Of a DNA stretch of 64,000 nucleotides, positions 33,421 to 42,645 are shown in pieces. Each line of letters starts with the position of its first letter. Within the stretch, counting starts at the first letter, position 1. A program made the position numbers and the translations under genes. The stretch covers positions 1-64,000 of the forward strand of contig NZ_JACSQY010000008.1 of NCBI RefSeq assembly GCF_014836415.1, written 5' to 3'. This DNA comes from Sporosarcina gallistercoris (GTDB lineage: Bacteria; Bacillota; Bacilli; Bacillales_A; Planococcaceae). The notes below the pieces were generated by a model that saw only the letters and a program-made list of their open reading frames with translations, did no database searches and was not told where the DNA came from.

Positions 33421-33573
33421 CAACTGAAAGAAAAAATACGCATTCATCTGCCCCGAATCGAAGTGGAAGATTCCTGCTGAATTTAGTTAAACATTTATTG
33501 TTTCCCCTGCTTTCAATAATGTAACATATATTCAGAAAGCGAACAACTTGATGCCTAAAGGGCTTCAATAAGA
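33421..33573. other. AT-rich non-coding gap upstream of lipA
   Basis: About 150 bases with no open frame. It probably holds the lipA promoter, but no convincing -35/-10 pair was found. Confidence 0.4.
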
Positions 33574-33598
33574 AAAGCGTCCGCTGATTGGACGCTTT
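33574..33598 (-). terminator. Terminator of the liv operon
   Basis: AAAGCGTCC pairs with GGACGCTTT around a 7-base loop, followed by TCTTATT on the minus strand. Confidence 0.75.
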
Positions 33599-33619
33599 CT
33601 CTTGAGATGATTCAGTTGT

Positions 33620-34333
33620 TCAATGACCGCCCAGATAGGCATTCTTCACTTCTTCACTTGCTTGTAATTCCGCGGCAGTGCCTGATAGAATGACACGTCC
33701 TGTTTCAATCACGTATCCACGATCCGCGATGGAAAGAGCAATATGAGCATTTTGCTCCACTAACAGAATCGTCGTTCCTGCCTTACTAATATCTTTAACG
33801 GTTTCAAAAATGGTTTTGACCATAAGTGGAGCGAGGCCCATAGATGGTTCATCCAATAGAAGCAGCTTAGGTCTTGCCATAATCGCTCTTCCCATCGCAA
33901 GCATTTGCTGTTCTCCACCAGATAGTGTACCTGCAGTTTGCTTACGGCGTTCATACAATCTAGGGAAGATGTTATAGACCTTCTTGAAATCCTTTTCGAT
34001 TTCACTCTTGTCTTTCCTCAAATAAGCCCCTAATTCAATATTCTCTTCCACCGACATATCTGCGAAAACACGTCTTCCTTCAGGTACTTGGGAGACTCCC
34101 ATCTTTACGATAGTTTGGGCGGGTTTACCGCTTATTAAGTTATCTTGATAATGGATGGTACCTTCTTTCGGCTTCAGTAAGCCCGATAACGTTTTCAGCA
34201 ACGTACTCTTCCCTGCACCGTTTGCGCCAATGAGTGTAACGATTTCCCCTTCGTTCACTTCGAGAGAAATCCCTTTCAATGCATGGATGCTGCCGTAGTA
34301 GACGTTCAAATCTTGGATGCTCAGCATGCTCAT
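33620..34333 (-). CDS. livF: Branched-chain amino acid ABC transporter ATP-binding protein LivF
   Basis: This 237-residue ABC ATPase has Walker A GANGAGKST, signature LSGGEQQM and Walker B LLLLDEPSMGL. It powers import by the LivHM permease. ATG with GGGGAGGAAA upstream; the start overlaps the livG stop (ATGA). Last gene of the livJHMGF cluster. LivF differs from LivG in its short length. Confidence 0.92.
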   Translation of the reverse strand: MSMLSIQDLNVYYGSIHALKGISLEVNEGEIVTLIGANGAGKSTLLKTLSGLLKPKEGTIHYQDNLISGKPAQTIVKMGVSQVPEGRRVFADMSVEENIELGAYLRKDKSEIEKDFKKVYNIFPRLYERRKQTAGTLSGGEQQMLAMGRAIMARPKLLLLDEPSMGLAPLMVKTIFETVKDISKAGTTILLVEQNAHIALSIADRGYVIETGRVILSGTAAELQASEEVKNAYLGGH

Positions 34334-35106
34334 ACAATTTCCTCCCCTAAATACGCTTCAATTACCTTCGGATTGTTCCGGATTTCTTCAGGTGATCCTT
34401 CTGCAAGCAGGACACCATGGTCAAGAACGTAAATCCGTTCACAAATTCCCATGACAAGATTCATATCATGCTCGATCAGTAAAATCGTTAATCCGAACTT
34501 TTTTCTTATAAAAGCGATGAGATCCATCAGTTCCTTCGTTTCAAAAGGGTTCATCCCTGCTGCCGGTTCATCCAACAATAATAGATGCGGATTCGCTGCG
34601 AGTGCACGGGCAATTTCCAGTCGCCGCTGTTTTCCGTACGGCAGATTTTTTGCAGTTTCATCCTTATACTTATCGAGTTCGAAGATTTTCAAGAATTCCA
34701 TCGCTTTGTTTTCCATCTCATGTTCGTTTTTAAAATAAGAAGGCAGTCGCATCACTGAACTCAATACAGAGTCATTAGCAAGTGAATGGTACGCGACTTT
34801 CACATTATCCAAAACGGAAAGTTCGTTGAATAAACGGATGTTTTGAAATGTACGACTCATTCCTAAACGAGTCACTTTAAAGGGTGGCAGTCCATTGATT
34901 TTCTTTCCATCGAAGAAGATTTCCCCCTCAGTCGGTACGTAGACACCCGTCAACAAGTTGAAACTGGTTGTTTTTCCTGCACCATTAGGTCCAATCAGTC
35001 CAACCAATTCCCCTTTATTGATTTTCATGTTGAATCCTGAAACTGCTTTCAGCCCTCCGAATTGGATGCCTGCGCTTTGCACATCTAACAATACCTCACT
35101 GCTCAT
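34330..35106 (-). CDS. livG: Branched-chain amino acid ABC transporter ATP-binding protein LivG
   Basis: This 258-residue ABC ATPase has Walker A GPNGAGKTT and Walker B LLLLDEPAAGMNP, the latter with the Asn-Pro extension typical of LivG. The signature loop reads LPYGKQRRLEIARAL rather than LSGGQ, which is also normal for LivG. It forms a heterodimer with LivF. The start overlaps the end of livM by 11 bases; GGGGGAA is the ribosome site. Confidence 0.92.
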   Translation of the reverse strand: MSSEVLLDVQSAGIQFGGLKAVSGFNMKINKGELVGLIGPNGAGKTTSFNLLTGVYVPTEGEIFFDGKKINGLPPFKVTRLGMSRTFQNIRLFNELSVLDNVKVAYHSLANDSVLSSVMRLPSYFKNEHEMENKAMEFLKIFELDKYKDETAKNLPYGKQRRLEIARALAANPHLLLLDEPAAGMNPFETKELMDLIAFIRKKFGLTILLIEHDMNLVMGICERIYVLDHGVLLAEGSPEEIRNNPKVIEAYLGEEIV

Positions 35107-36049
35107 GCTGGCTTCCCCCTTTCGGACGCATCCACATCTTCAAGTAATCTGTAAACTCCATTTTGCCCATCAATCCTTTTGGACGGTATAACATGACAAT
35201 GATTAAGACAAGACTGTAAATAATCATTCGAGTCTCTGGGAAATCCTGGAGGAATGTCGAAACGACCGTAAGTAGGATTGTTGCAACAATCGCTCCTGAT
35301 AGACTGCCGAGCCCTCCGAGCACGACATAAATCAAAATATCAATCGATTTTAAAAATCCGAAGTTAGCAGGCTGGATAATGTAAAAGTTGTGTGCATATA
35401 ACGCACCTGCAACTCCTGCAAAAAACGATCCGATTGCAAATGCGAGCACTTTATAATACGTAGTATTGATGCCCATTGCATCTGCTGCAATTTCATTTTC
35501 CCGTACAGCGATACAAGCTCTCCCATGTCTGGAATTGGTGAAGTTCACAATGACTAGAATGGTTACGAAGAGACAAATGAATGTATACGTCCATGTCGTC
35601 AAATGCGTGACTTGCATTCCAGCTGCTCCGCCTACATAATCGATGTTCAAGAAAATGATCCGGATAATTTCAGCAAAACCAAGTGTTGCAATGGCTAGAT
35701 AATCCCCGCGTAACCGCAAACTTGGAATTCCAACTACTAGACCCGCAAGCGCTGCTGCAATCCCTGCGATGAGAATGGCCGCGAAGAATGGCAAATCGAG
35801 TTTCATCGTCATAATGGCGGATACATAGGCACCTACTGCTAGAAAACCGGCATGCCCAAGCGAAAATTGCCCTGTTATCCCGATGACTAAGTGCAAACTG
35901 ACAGCAAGCATGATATTAATCCCCATGAAGATGAGTGTATTGGAATAGAAATTATTTAGGAATCCCCCACTAATCATGAACTGGATCGCAGCATAGATGG
36001 CAATAGCTAAAACGGCAAAGACCCAAAACTGCTTAGATTTTTTCATCAT
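35096..36049 (-). CDS. livM: Branched-chain amino acid ABC transporter permease LivM
   Basis: This 317-residue inner-membrane permease has eight or more helices and the BPD_transp_2 core; GITGQFSLGHAGFLAVGAY near residue 58 and GGLGSLSGAIVAT near 258 are LivM hallmarks. AGGTGA precedes tandem ATG codons. It lies ten bases after livH and pairs with it to form the channel. Confidence 0.92.
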   Translation of the reverse strand: MMKKSKQFWVFAVLAIAIYAAIQFMISGGFLNNFYSNTLIFMGINIMLAVSLHLVIGITGQFSLGHAGFLAVGAYVSAIMTMKLDLPFFAAILIAGIAAALAGLVVGIPSLRLRGDYLAIATLGFAEIIRIIFLNIDYVGGAAGMQVTHLTTWTYTFICLFVTILVIVNFTNSRHGRACIAVRENEIAADAMGINTTYYKVLAFAIGSFFAGVAGALYAHNFYIIQPANFGFLKSIDILIYVVLGGLGSLSGAIVATILLTVVSTFLQDFPETRMIIYSLVLIIVMLYRPKGLMGKMEFTDYLKMWMRPKGGSQHEQ

Positions 36050-36059
36050 TTCAATTCAC

Positions 36060-36935
36060 CTACACTTTCTCTCTTGTGTTTTTACCGAAGATGCCGGAAG
36101 GTTTAAAGATTAAGATCAATATCAAAATGATGAACGCAGCCGCATCCCGCCACAATGAGAATCCGAGGGCGCTTACAACCGTTTCGACTACACCAAGTAC
36201 AAGTCCGCCTGCAACCGCCCCTGGAATAATCCCGATTCCCCCGAGTACAGCCGCAACAAACGCTTTCAAACCTGGAATAACACCCATTAACGGATCAATT
36301 TTCGTATAATAGAGTCCGAAAATGACACCGGCTGCTCCAGCGAGGGCAGACCCGATTGCAAACGTTGCTGAAATCGTATTATCCACGTTGATACCCATTA
36401 GTTTTGCGGCATCGGCATCATACGATACTGCTCGCATCGCTTTCCCGATCTTTGTCTTATGTACAATGAACTGCAGGACAAGCATGAGTGCAACGGATAC
36501 AGACAAAATAAGAATCGCCTGTGTACTGATTTGAGCACCGAATAGATTGAATGATTTGTTCGCAAACACTTCAGGATAAGCTGCGGGTTGTGCCCCTCTG
36601 AAGTAGATGACTCCATTCTGAATAAGAAGGGATACACCAATCGCTGTAATGAGTGCAGCAATCCGTGTGGCATTCCGCAACCGCTTGTAAGCGATACGCT
36701 CTATGACGACTCCGATCACTGCACAAATCGCCATGGAGAGTAAGAGTGCCGGGAAAAAGCCCAATCCCCATCCTGCAATGGAGATATATCCAATGAATGC
36801 ACCGATCATGAATACTTCACCATGCGCAAAGTTGATTAACTTAATAATGCCGTAAACCATCGTATACCCAAGCGCAATGAGCGCATAAATACTGCCTAAT
36901 GAAATACCGTTGATGAGTTGCTGTAGCCATTCCAT
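36060..36935 (-). CDS. livH: Branched-chain amino acid ABC transporter permease LivH
   Basis: This 291-residue permease has NGISLGSIYALIALGYTMVYG at the N-terminus (split 10 and 11 residues) and INFAHGEVFMIGAF, both LivH signatures. AAAGGAG precedes the ATG. It follows livJ after an 80-base gap holding a terminator-like hairpin, which may lower permease expression relative to the binding protein. Confidence 0.92.
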   Translation of the reverse strand: MEWLQQLINGISLGSIYALIALGYTMVYGIIKLINFAHGEVFMIGAFIGYISIAGWGLGFFPALLLSMAICAVIGVVIERIAYKRLRNATRIAALITAIGVSLLIQNGVIYFRGAQPAAYPEVFANKSFNLFGAQISTQAILILSVSVALMLVLQFIVHKTKIGKAMRAVSYDADAAKLMGINVDNTISATFAIGSALAGAAGVIFGLYYTKIDPLMGVIPGLKAFVAAVLGGIGIIPGAVAGGLVLGVVETVVSALGFSLWRDAAAFIILILILIFKPSGIFGKNTREKV

Positions 36936-36972
36936 GAAGTCTCACTCCTTTTTCCTCATCTGACTTTCTTCC

Positions 36973-37004
36973 AAAAAAAGAAGGTAGGGAGAGAGCTCCC
37001 CACC
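36973..37004 (-). terminator. Attenuator-like hairpin between livJ and livH
   Basis: Minus strand GGTGGGGAG pairs with CTCCCTACC (one G-U) around CTCT, then TTCTTTTTTT. As livHMGF has no evident promoter of its own, it is probably a leaky terminator. Confidence 0.65.
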
Positions 37005-37014
37005 CCTCATGAAA

Positions 37015-38202
37015 TTAAGGATTCACCTTCGTATTGAACACTTGCTCGCCGTCCTTGTATTCCAGGATCGTAGCAGATTTAATCGGGTGGTGGTTTTCGT
37101 CCACTGAATATTTACCTGTTACAAGATCCAGTCCATCCGTGTCAGCAAGAGCATCTTTAATCTTTGTAGAGTCCGCACTGCCAGCACGTTCAATCGCGTC
37201 TTTCAACAAGTACACAGTGTCGTATCCAAGTGCATTGAACGCATCTGGAGACTTCCCATACTCTTCGTTGAACTTATCGTTGAATGCTTTCACCGCTCCA
37301 TCCGGGTCGTCAGAAGAGTAGTGGTTTGTCGTATACGTATTGTTTAGAGCATCTGCTCCTGCAAGGTCCAGCAAGGTTGGAGAATCCCATCCATCAGCAC
37401 CCATCAATGGAACGTCGATGCCCATTTCGCGTGCTTGCTTAACAATCAAGCCGACTTCTTCATAGTAACCAGGGATGAAGATGAATTCCGGATTCGCTGA
37501 CTTGATGCGCGTCAGTGTTGAACGGAAATCGGAGTCTTTAGCAACATATGATTCTTCTGCAACAATTTTTCCGCCCGCTTTTTCAAAGTCTTCTTTGAAC
37601 GATGAAGCGAGACCTTTTGAATAGTCACTTGCGTTATCCGAGAAGATGGCGACGTTTTTAACGCCAAGGTCATTCGCCGCGAAGTTCGCTGCTACAGTCC
37701 CTTGGAAAGGATCGATGAATGACGTACGGAATACGAACTCATTAACTTCCCCTTTTTCGTTTACCGTCACGGTTGGGCTTGTTCCAGACGGACTAATGAG
37801 TGGCGTCTTATTGTCGTTTGCAATTTGGGCTTGTGCAACTGTAGCTCCACTTGTTGCCGCACCAATGATCGCAACCACTTGTTCTTGTGTTATCAATTTG
37901 ATTGCTGCGTTTGTCGCTTCAGCAGCATCCGATTTATTATCAATCTTTACAAGTTTGATTTTCTTACCGTCAATTCCGCCATCGTCGTTGATTTCATCGA
38001 CCGCAAGTTGAATTCCGTCCGCTTCGGATGTACCGTATGAAGCAACTGCTCCTGAGAGTTCGAGGTTCACCCCGATTTTAATCTCACCGCCGCCATCCTT
38101 CGATCCTGATACTCCGTCCTTCTCTTCTTGACCGCAGCCTGCTAGGAGGCCAACGCCAAGCGTCATTGCTGCAAGTAGACTCCATGCTCTTTGAAACTTC
38201 AT
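37015..38202 (-). CDS. livJ: Branched-chain amino acid ABC transporter substrate-binding lipoprotein
   Basis: This 395-residue extracellular lipoprotein of the periplasmic-binding type I fold (LivJ/LivK) has a signal peptide ending in the lipobox LAGC (Cys near 23), an Asp/Gly/Lys-rich linker, then the two-lobe domain starting IKIGVNLELSGAVASYG. It captures Leu, Ile, Val or a related ligand and delivers it to LivHM. GGGGGAAG precedes the ATG. First gene of the cluster, with its own promoter. Confidence 0.92.
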   Translation of the reverse strand: MKFQRAWSLLAAMTLGVGLLAGCGQEEKDGVSGSKDGGGEIKIGVNLELSGAVASYGTSEADGIQLAVDEINDDGGIDGKKIKLVKIDNKSDAAEATNAAIKLITQEQVVAIIGAATSGATVAQAQIANDNKTPLISPSGTSPTVTVNEKGEVNEFVFRTSFIDPFQGTVAANFAANDLGVKNVAIFSDNASDYSKGLASSFKEDFEKAGGKIVAEESYVAKDSDFRSTLTRIKSANPEFIFIPGYYEEVGLIVKQAREMGIDVPLMGADGWDSPTLLDLAGADALNNTYTTNHYSSDDPDGAVKAFNDKFNEEYGKSPDAFNALGYDTVYLLKDAIERAGSADSTKIKDALADTDGLDLVTGKYSVDENHHPIKSATILEYKDGEQVFNTKVNP

Positions 38203-38221
38203 TTTTCTTCCCCCTTATTTA

Positions 38222-38236
38222 ACTATTCTGAAATTA
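38222..38236. promoter_or_regulatory. Possible CodY box in the livJ leader
   Basis: ACTATTCTGAAATTA matches the known CodY consensus AATTTTCWGAAAATT at 11 of 15 positions, 20 bases upstream of livJ. Four mismatches make this weak. Confidence 0.25.
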
Positions 38237-38302
38237 GAACAGAAAGGACAACATTAGTCCGAGTGTCGACATCCGCACCCTTTCTTTTCTTTCTGTATCC
38301 CT

Positions 38303-38331
38303 ATTCTAAAACAAACTTCTAATTCAGTCTA
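38303..38331 (-). promoter_or_regulatory. sigma-A promoter of the liv operon
   Basis: Minus strand TAGACT (38326-38331), 17-base spacer, TAGAAT (38303-38308), leaving a leader of about 95 bases before livJ. Confidence 0.55.
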
Positions 38332-38452
38332 TACAAATTTTCAAAATCTTATTACTAGATTGTTAAATTGTTTCGGTTCCCGTCACTTCTGCCTTCTAGA
38401 TAGGGGGAACTATTGCTAATTTCCTAGAGAATACAGTTTCATAAAAGACAAA

Positions 38453-38487
38453 AAAGGTATTCCCCACAACTATGCAGGAATACCTTT
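38453..38487 (-). terminator. Terminator of the NhaC-family gene
   Basis: AAAGGTATTCC pairs with GGAATACCTTT around a 13-base loop, then TTTG on the minus strand. Confidence 0.85.
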
Positions 38488-38493
38488 CTTGAA

Positions 38494-40071
38494 TTATTTT
38501 GTTGCTATGCCCACTGCTTTCTGTGAATTTCTTACATTCCAGAAAGTAAACAGCGCAGCTAGAATAATAATTACTGCAACCAGCCCGATCCATATCGATC
38601 CTGTCAACCCAAGGACAACGTACCCAGCAGTGGCGATTCCAGCTGCCATGAGTGCATACGGCAACTGCGTCGAAACGTGATCCATGTGATTGCTTCCTGC
38701 TCCTGTAGAGGACAGAATGGTCGTATCTGAAATCGGTGAACAGTGGTCACCGAACACCGCCCCCGCAAGTACCGCCGATAAAGCCGGTAATAGCAATTCG
38801 GGAGCTGCGTTGACCATGATCGTCCCTGCAATGGGAAGCAAAATCCCGAATGATCCCCAAGACGTTCCTGTGGAGAATGCCATCAAACCCGCTAACACAA
38901 ACAATACAACTGGTAAGAAAGCAACAGGGATATTCGACTTCCCAACTACTTCAGATAAGAAAAGTCCAGTCTCTAAAATATCGATCAAGTGAGTCAGTGA
39001 CCAAGCTAGAATAAGAATGAGTACTGCCGGCATCATCGCTTTCACACCACTGATAAACGCCTTACCGATCAAACTAGCAGATGCTGTCTGATTCACTTTG
39101 AATTGAGTGGAATATAGAATGATGGCAATTGCAGTGCCTGCAAGACCGCCAATGACTAATGACAGCGGAACGTCCGTGTTCTCGAAAATTGCCCATATAT
39201 TCATTTCTCCGCCATTTCTGATTCCGGTTACGACCATGGCCGCTAATGTTACAGCCACAAGTGTTACAATTGGGGCAACCAGATCTCTTACACGTCCATG
39301 GGAGTGCTCTGGGAATTCATCTTTCAGTTGTCCGGGAATCTCCTTTTCAGGATCGAAGAGTTCTCCTGTTTCTTGTGCACGTTGTTCATGATCTTTCATA
39401 GCAAAAAAGTCGATATTCGTCCAAGCGAAGAAGAACACCATCGCTAATGTCGCGATTACATAGAAATTCATCGGCGCCATCATGAGAAACGCTGATAACG
39501 GAGAGTAGTTCACAGTTGCGGTCGTTGCGAGAATGATCGCAAGTTGACCGATGAGGAACGCTCCCCAACTCGATACAGGAGAAATCACACATACCGGAGC
39601 GGACGTCGAGTCTATGAAATACGCAAGTTTGGCGCGAGAGATTTTATGACGATCTGTAATCGGACGCGCGATTTGACCTACCGCAAGTGCGTTGAAATAA
39701 TCATCTACAAAGATTGCAATTCCTAATACCATCGTAAGAAGTTTTGCACTTCGGCGAGTTCTGATTCTCGTTACCGCCCACTCTGCAAAGGCGCGGCTTC
39801 CACCTGAAAGACTGACAAGTGCTGTAATGACACCTAGCATTAATATGAATAGCATGATGAAAATATTATACGTATTCAATTCTCCATCTGCCCAAAATGA
39901 GACGATGAGCGCTTTCCCTAACTGTGTCAATGTTTCCACAGGTGCAAAGGAAGCGACGAGTAATGCAGCGGAAAGAATCCCTGCCCCGAGTGATAGCAAC
40001 ACCCTCTTTGTCGTAAGCACCATCACAATGGCGATTACTGGTGGTAGGATCGATAACCAAGTTCCAATCAT
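38494..40071 (-). CDS. NhaC-family Na+/H+ antiporter, predicted lysine transporter
   Basis: This 525-residue membrane protein with about 11-12 helices is of the NhaC antiporter superfamily; FVDDYFNALAVGQ near residue 123 and SAPVCVISPVSSWGA near 156 are typical. The ATG at 40071 follows AAGGAGG by eight bases; a TTG six codons earlier overlaps that site. It is controlled by an upstream lysine riboswitch with a terminator. NhaC-type genes under such control are known as candidate lysine transporters (LysW). Lysine transport is therefore the best guess, by inference from regulation. Confidence 0.87.
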   Translation of the reverse strand: MIGTWLSILPPVIAIVMVLTTKRVLLSLGAGILSAALLVASFAPVETLTQLGKALIVSFWADGELNTYNIFIMLFILMLGVITALVSLSGGSRAFAEWAVTRIRTRRSAKLLTMVLGIAIFVDDYFNALAVGQIARPITDRHKISRAKLAYFIDSTSAPVCVISPVSSWGAFLIGQLAIILATTATVNYSPLSAFLMMAPMNFYVIATLAMVFFFAWTNIDFFAMKDHEQRAQETGELFDPEKEIPGQLKDEFPEHSHGRVRDLVAPIVTLVAVTLAAMVVTGIRNGGEMNIWAIFENTDVPLSLVIGGLAGTAIAIILYSTQFKVNQTASASLIGKAFISGVKAMMPAVLILILAWSLTHLIDILETGLFLSEVVGKSNIPVAFLPVVLFVLAGLMAFSTGTSWGSFGILLPIAGTIMVNAAPELLLPALSAVLAGAVFGDHCSPISDTTILSSTGAGSNHMDHVSTQLPYALMAAGIATAGYVVLGLTGSIWIGLVAVIIILAALFTFWNVRNSQKAVGIATK

Positions 40072-40111
40072 TCCAATCTCCTCCTTCAAATTGTTCGTGT
40101 AACCGGGGAAA

Positions 40112-40162
40112 CAAAAAAGCCGGCACCCGTTTCACTTTGTTCAAGTGGACCGGGTACCGGCT
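40112..40162 (-). terminator. Expression-platform terminator of the lysine riboswitch
   Basis: AGCCGGTACCCG pairs with CGGGTGCCGGCT (one G-U); an inner stem CACTT/AAGTG caps it, and TTTTTTG follows on the minus strand. It lies between the aptamer and the antiporter gene, 40 bases upstream of the start. Confidence 0.9.
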
Positions 40163-40184
40163 GTCTACATGTCGTTTGTTTGAT

Positions 40185-40390
40185 AATCACGTTCGTTATC
40201 TCACTGACGATTGTAGCTCATCATGGACAATATAGCTGTCCGTGACAGTGCCATCCCTTTTCGAAATGACCCCAGCCTCATGGAATTGACGTTCCACCAG
40301 ACTTCGGCAATGTTTCCTTTCACACATGGTCTACGATGTCACTCTCGCATGCGGTACTCTTAAACAATGCAGCCTCTACCCTATCGATTA
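40185..40390 (-). ncRNA. Lysine riboswitch (L box) aptamer
   Basis: The minus strand shows the L-box conserved segments in order: GGTAGAGGCTGC, AAGAGTA, TGTGAAAGGAAACATTGCC, GCCGAAGTC, ATGAGGCTGGGGTC and GGCACTGTCACGGACAG. The order and spacing match Bacillus lysine riboswitches. Binding of lysine should favour the downstream terminator and switch the antiporter gene off. End positions are approximate. Confidence 0.85.
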
Positions 40391-40405
40391 CGTTATTACT
40401 CTTTT

Positions 40406-40434
40406 ATCATAACAATAATCGAATGAACATGCAA
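40406..40434 (-). promoter_or_regulatory. Promoter of the lysine riboswitch transcript
   Basis: Minus strand TTGCAT (40429-40434), exact 17-base spacer, TATGAT (40406-40411), about 20 bases before the aptamer. Confidence 0.7.
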
Positions 40435-40440
40435 GATGAC

Positions 40441-41208
40441 TTACGGCTTCTTTACATCTTCCATAGGGATTTCGATATTGGCTGGACTCTGCCCTCCTTT
40501 CGTATAAATCTGAGGAACCACTCCTTGGATGATTCCAATTGCAATCGGAAATTGCTGCACAACGGTGCTTTGTTTTGTTGCGATTGGAATAATGATTTGG
40601 ACATTCACCGTCAATTCCATATTCACTTCCATATAGACATTATTGATACCGAACTCTTTTAGTTCTGTATCTACGTCCGCATGCACGTTCCCTATGATAT
40701 GGAATCGGATTGGAATCTTAGGTCCTAAATTCCCGAGCAGCGGGATGTCCGCTACTTGGCCGATAGGTACGAAAAAAACGACGCCTCCATGTTTCTCCAT
40801 TTCTTCAGTATCGAATTGGATGCCATCGCTTTGCGGTAACATCTCAAGGTCTCCCGATTCTGCGCGATCCAAGTGTTCTTCAACCAATTCATGCATCTCC
40901 GCCATGACCTGATTTATGGTTTCCGTATCGACCTTTAATGTCACCGTCTCAGAAGAATCATTAGGAAGATTCAAGAGCACATCATTCGCATCCAACACAC
41001 TTTCCGACCTCGATTGGATAGCTTGACTGATGACATGCGCCGCGATTTTGTGGGTTTGGACTTCCGCATAGTTCATGTAAACCGGCTTCAACTTCATATT
41101 CAAATAATAGAAACTTCCGATTATCGACAAAAGAAGGGCCGGGATGATGAACTTAAGCCATCTTCTTTTAGGTTTTCGTTTTTTAGGGACTTGCATATGG
41201 AATTTCAA
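40441..41208 (-). CDS. yunB: Sporulation protein YunB
   Basis: This 255-residue protein has a basic N-terminus, one transmembrane helix (about 20-42) and a large external domain. It is the YunB family, a sigma-E-dependent membrane protein needed for efficient sporulation in B. subtilis. The start is TTG at 41208, with GGGAGG nine bases upstream; the ATG four codons later has no ribosome site. It is the main direct evidence that this organism forms endospores. Confidence 0.88.
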   Translation of the reverse strand: MKFHMQVPKKRKPKRRWLKFIIPALLLSIIGSFYYLNMKLKPVYMNYAEVQTHKIAAHVISQAIQSRSESVLDANDVLLNLPNDSSETVTLKVDTETINQVMAEMHELVEEHLDRAESGDLEMLPQSDGIQFDTEEMEKHGGVVFFVPIGQVADIPLLGNLGPKIPIRFHIIGNVHADVDTELKEFGINNVYMEVNMELTVNVQIIIPIATKQSTVVQQFPIAIGIIQGVVPQIYTKGGQSPANIEIPMEDVKKP

Positions 41209-41262
41209 AAAGCGACGCCTCCCTATTCCACAATATGAAGGGGAGAAGCCGCTTATGCCTTG

Positions 41263-42645
41263 TTATGAAGTTGTTCCGAAGTTTTCGTGCCCAGACCAAC
41301 CCACAATATCACGGATCAGTTCCGGCACAAGGTAGTCGATCTTTTCGAATTTCATATTCGGATAAAAGAATCCGAACGTAAACATATCCAGAGTTGCAAG
41401 CTTGTATTCGGCTTCGGGATCCACGATTTTTCCGTCAATGTATAGGACGTCATCGATCATTTTCAGATTCACATGAATCATGGCACCCATCACAGTCCCT
41501 CTGAATCCAAGCCCTCTCACTTCCGTTCTAGGCCAATCGGGATGACAGGATATCTCGTAATAATCTCTCAGCGCTCGGCCTTTTACAGTGACAACACACG
41601 CATTAATCGGGTGAGGCAGTATACGATGCAAGTCCCGTTTAGTCACGATGCCTTGCCGTAGACTTCCAAGGAAGATTCCTGCGTTAAACAATCCACAATC
41701 GGCTTTCGTATAGGCGAGTAATGCCCGTCCGAAAAAGTCCGATAACGGGCTATCCCCGAACAGATTTTGCCTAAGAGGCAGAGGAGCAGTAAAAACTTCT
41801 TCATCCAATTGGTCCGTCCCCTCGGTGATCATCTGCTGAATGCCTTCCACTTCTTGGGCTCCTGCTTTCAGGTCATCGGCAGGGATTACAGCTGCCTTCT
41901 TCTCCACCACTTGACCATCCTCGAGACTTAGGGTCACATGCCCTACATACTGCCCGAACTTCCCTGTCGCAGCTAACAGCGTGTCTTCAACCATTTCACC
42001 GCAGACAAACAAATGATGCGTATGTGCGCCTAAAATAACCTCGATGTCAGAAGTCTCCGTCGCTAACAAACGGTCCTCATTGACGCCAAGATGAGAGAGA
42101 CATATTACGCAATCCACTGTATTCTTCAGTTCAGAAGCAAGATCCGCTAACAACTGGCGTGGTTCTTGGATCAACCAGTCGAGCTTACTGTAGAATAGCT
42201 CATAAACAGCAGTAGCTCCGATCACACCCAGTTTCACCCCGGTGTGCGACGTAAAACACGTATATGGAACAGCCCACTCCAACTCTCGCCCATCTCTATT
42301 TTTCAGATTGGAAACGACCACCCGAAACTGGGCATCTGTATACAATTCTTCGAGCGCTTCGTGGGATAATGTAATCCCTTCATTATTCCCGATTGTCACT
42401 GCATCGTATTTGGCACGATTCAGTAATTCAATATTCCCTTTACCAGTAGTCGCTTCCGTAAACGGATGTGATCGATCGACGAAATCCCCGAGATCGAAAA
42501 CATAACAGGCCTCTCCCGCCTGATCGTGTTCCATACGCTGAGCCAATAGGAATTCACTGATTCCCGGCCAATTGTCAAAATGGCTATGGATGTCGTTTGT
42601 ATGATAAATATGAATGGTTTCTGTTTTTCCAGCGATCATTGTCAT
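41263..42645 (-). CDS. yunD: YunD-type metallophosphoesterase / 5'-nucleotidase family protein
   Basis: This 460-residue protein has an N-terminal calcineurin-like metallophosphoesterase domain (YHTNDIHSHFDNW, LGDFVDRS, GAHTHHLF) and a C-terminal 5_nucleotid_C domain with LGFRGTVMG. It lacks a signal peptide, so it is cytoplasmic, unlike UshA-type enzymes. The usual GNHE metal motif reads GNNE (TIGNNEGIT). ATG at 42645 overlaps the yunE stop as ATGA and is preferred over a TTG two codons earlier. Confidence 0.87.
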   Translation of the reverse strand: MTMIAGKTETIHIYHTNDIHSHFDNWPGISEFLLAQRMEHDQAGEACYVFDLGDFVDRSHPFTEATTGKGNIELLNRAKYDAVTIGNNEGITLSHEALEELYTDAQFRVVVSNLKNRDGRELEWAVPYTCFTSHTGVKLGVIGATAVYELFYSKLDWLIQEPRQLLADLASELKNTVDCVICLSHLGVNEDRLLATETSDIEVILGAHTHHLFVCGEMVEDTLLAATGKFGQYVGHVTLSLEDGQVVEKKAAVIPADDLKAGAQEVEGIQQMITEGTDQLDEEVFTAPLPLRQNLFGDSPLSDFFGRALLAYTKADCGLFNAGIFLGSLRQGIVTKRDLHRILPHPINACVVTVKGRALRDYYEISCHPDWPRTEVRGLGFRGTVMGAMIHVNLKMIDDVLYIDGKIVDPEAEYKLATLDMFTFGFFYPNMKFEKIDYLVPELIRDIVGWSGHENFGTTS

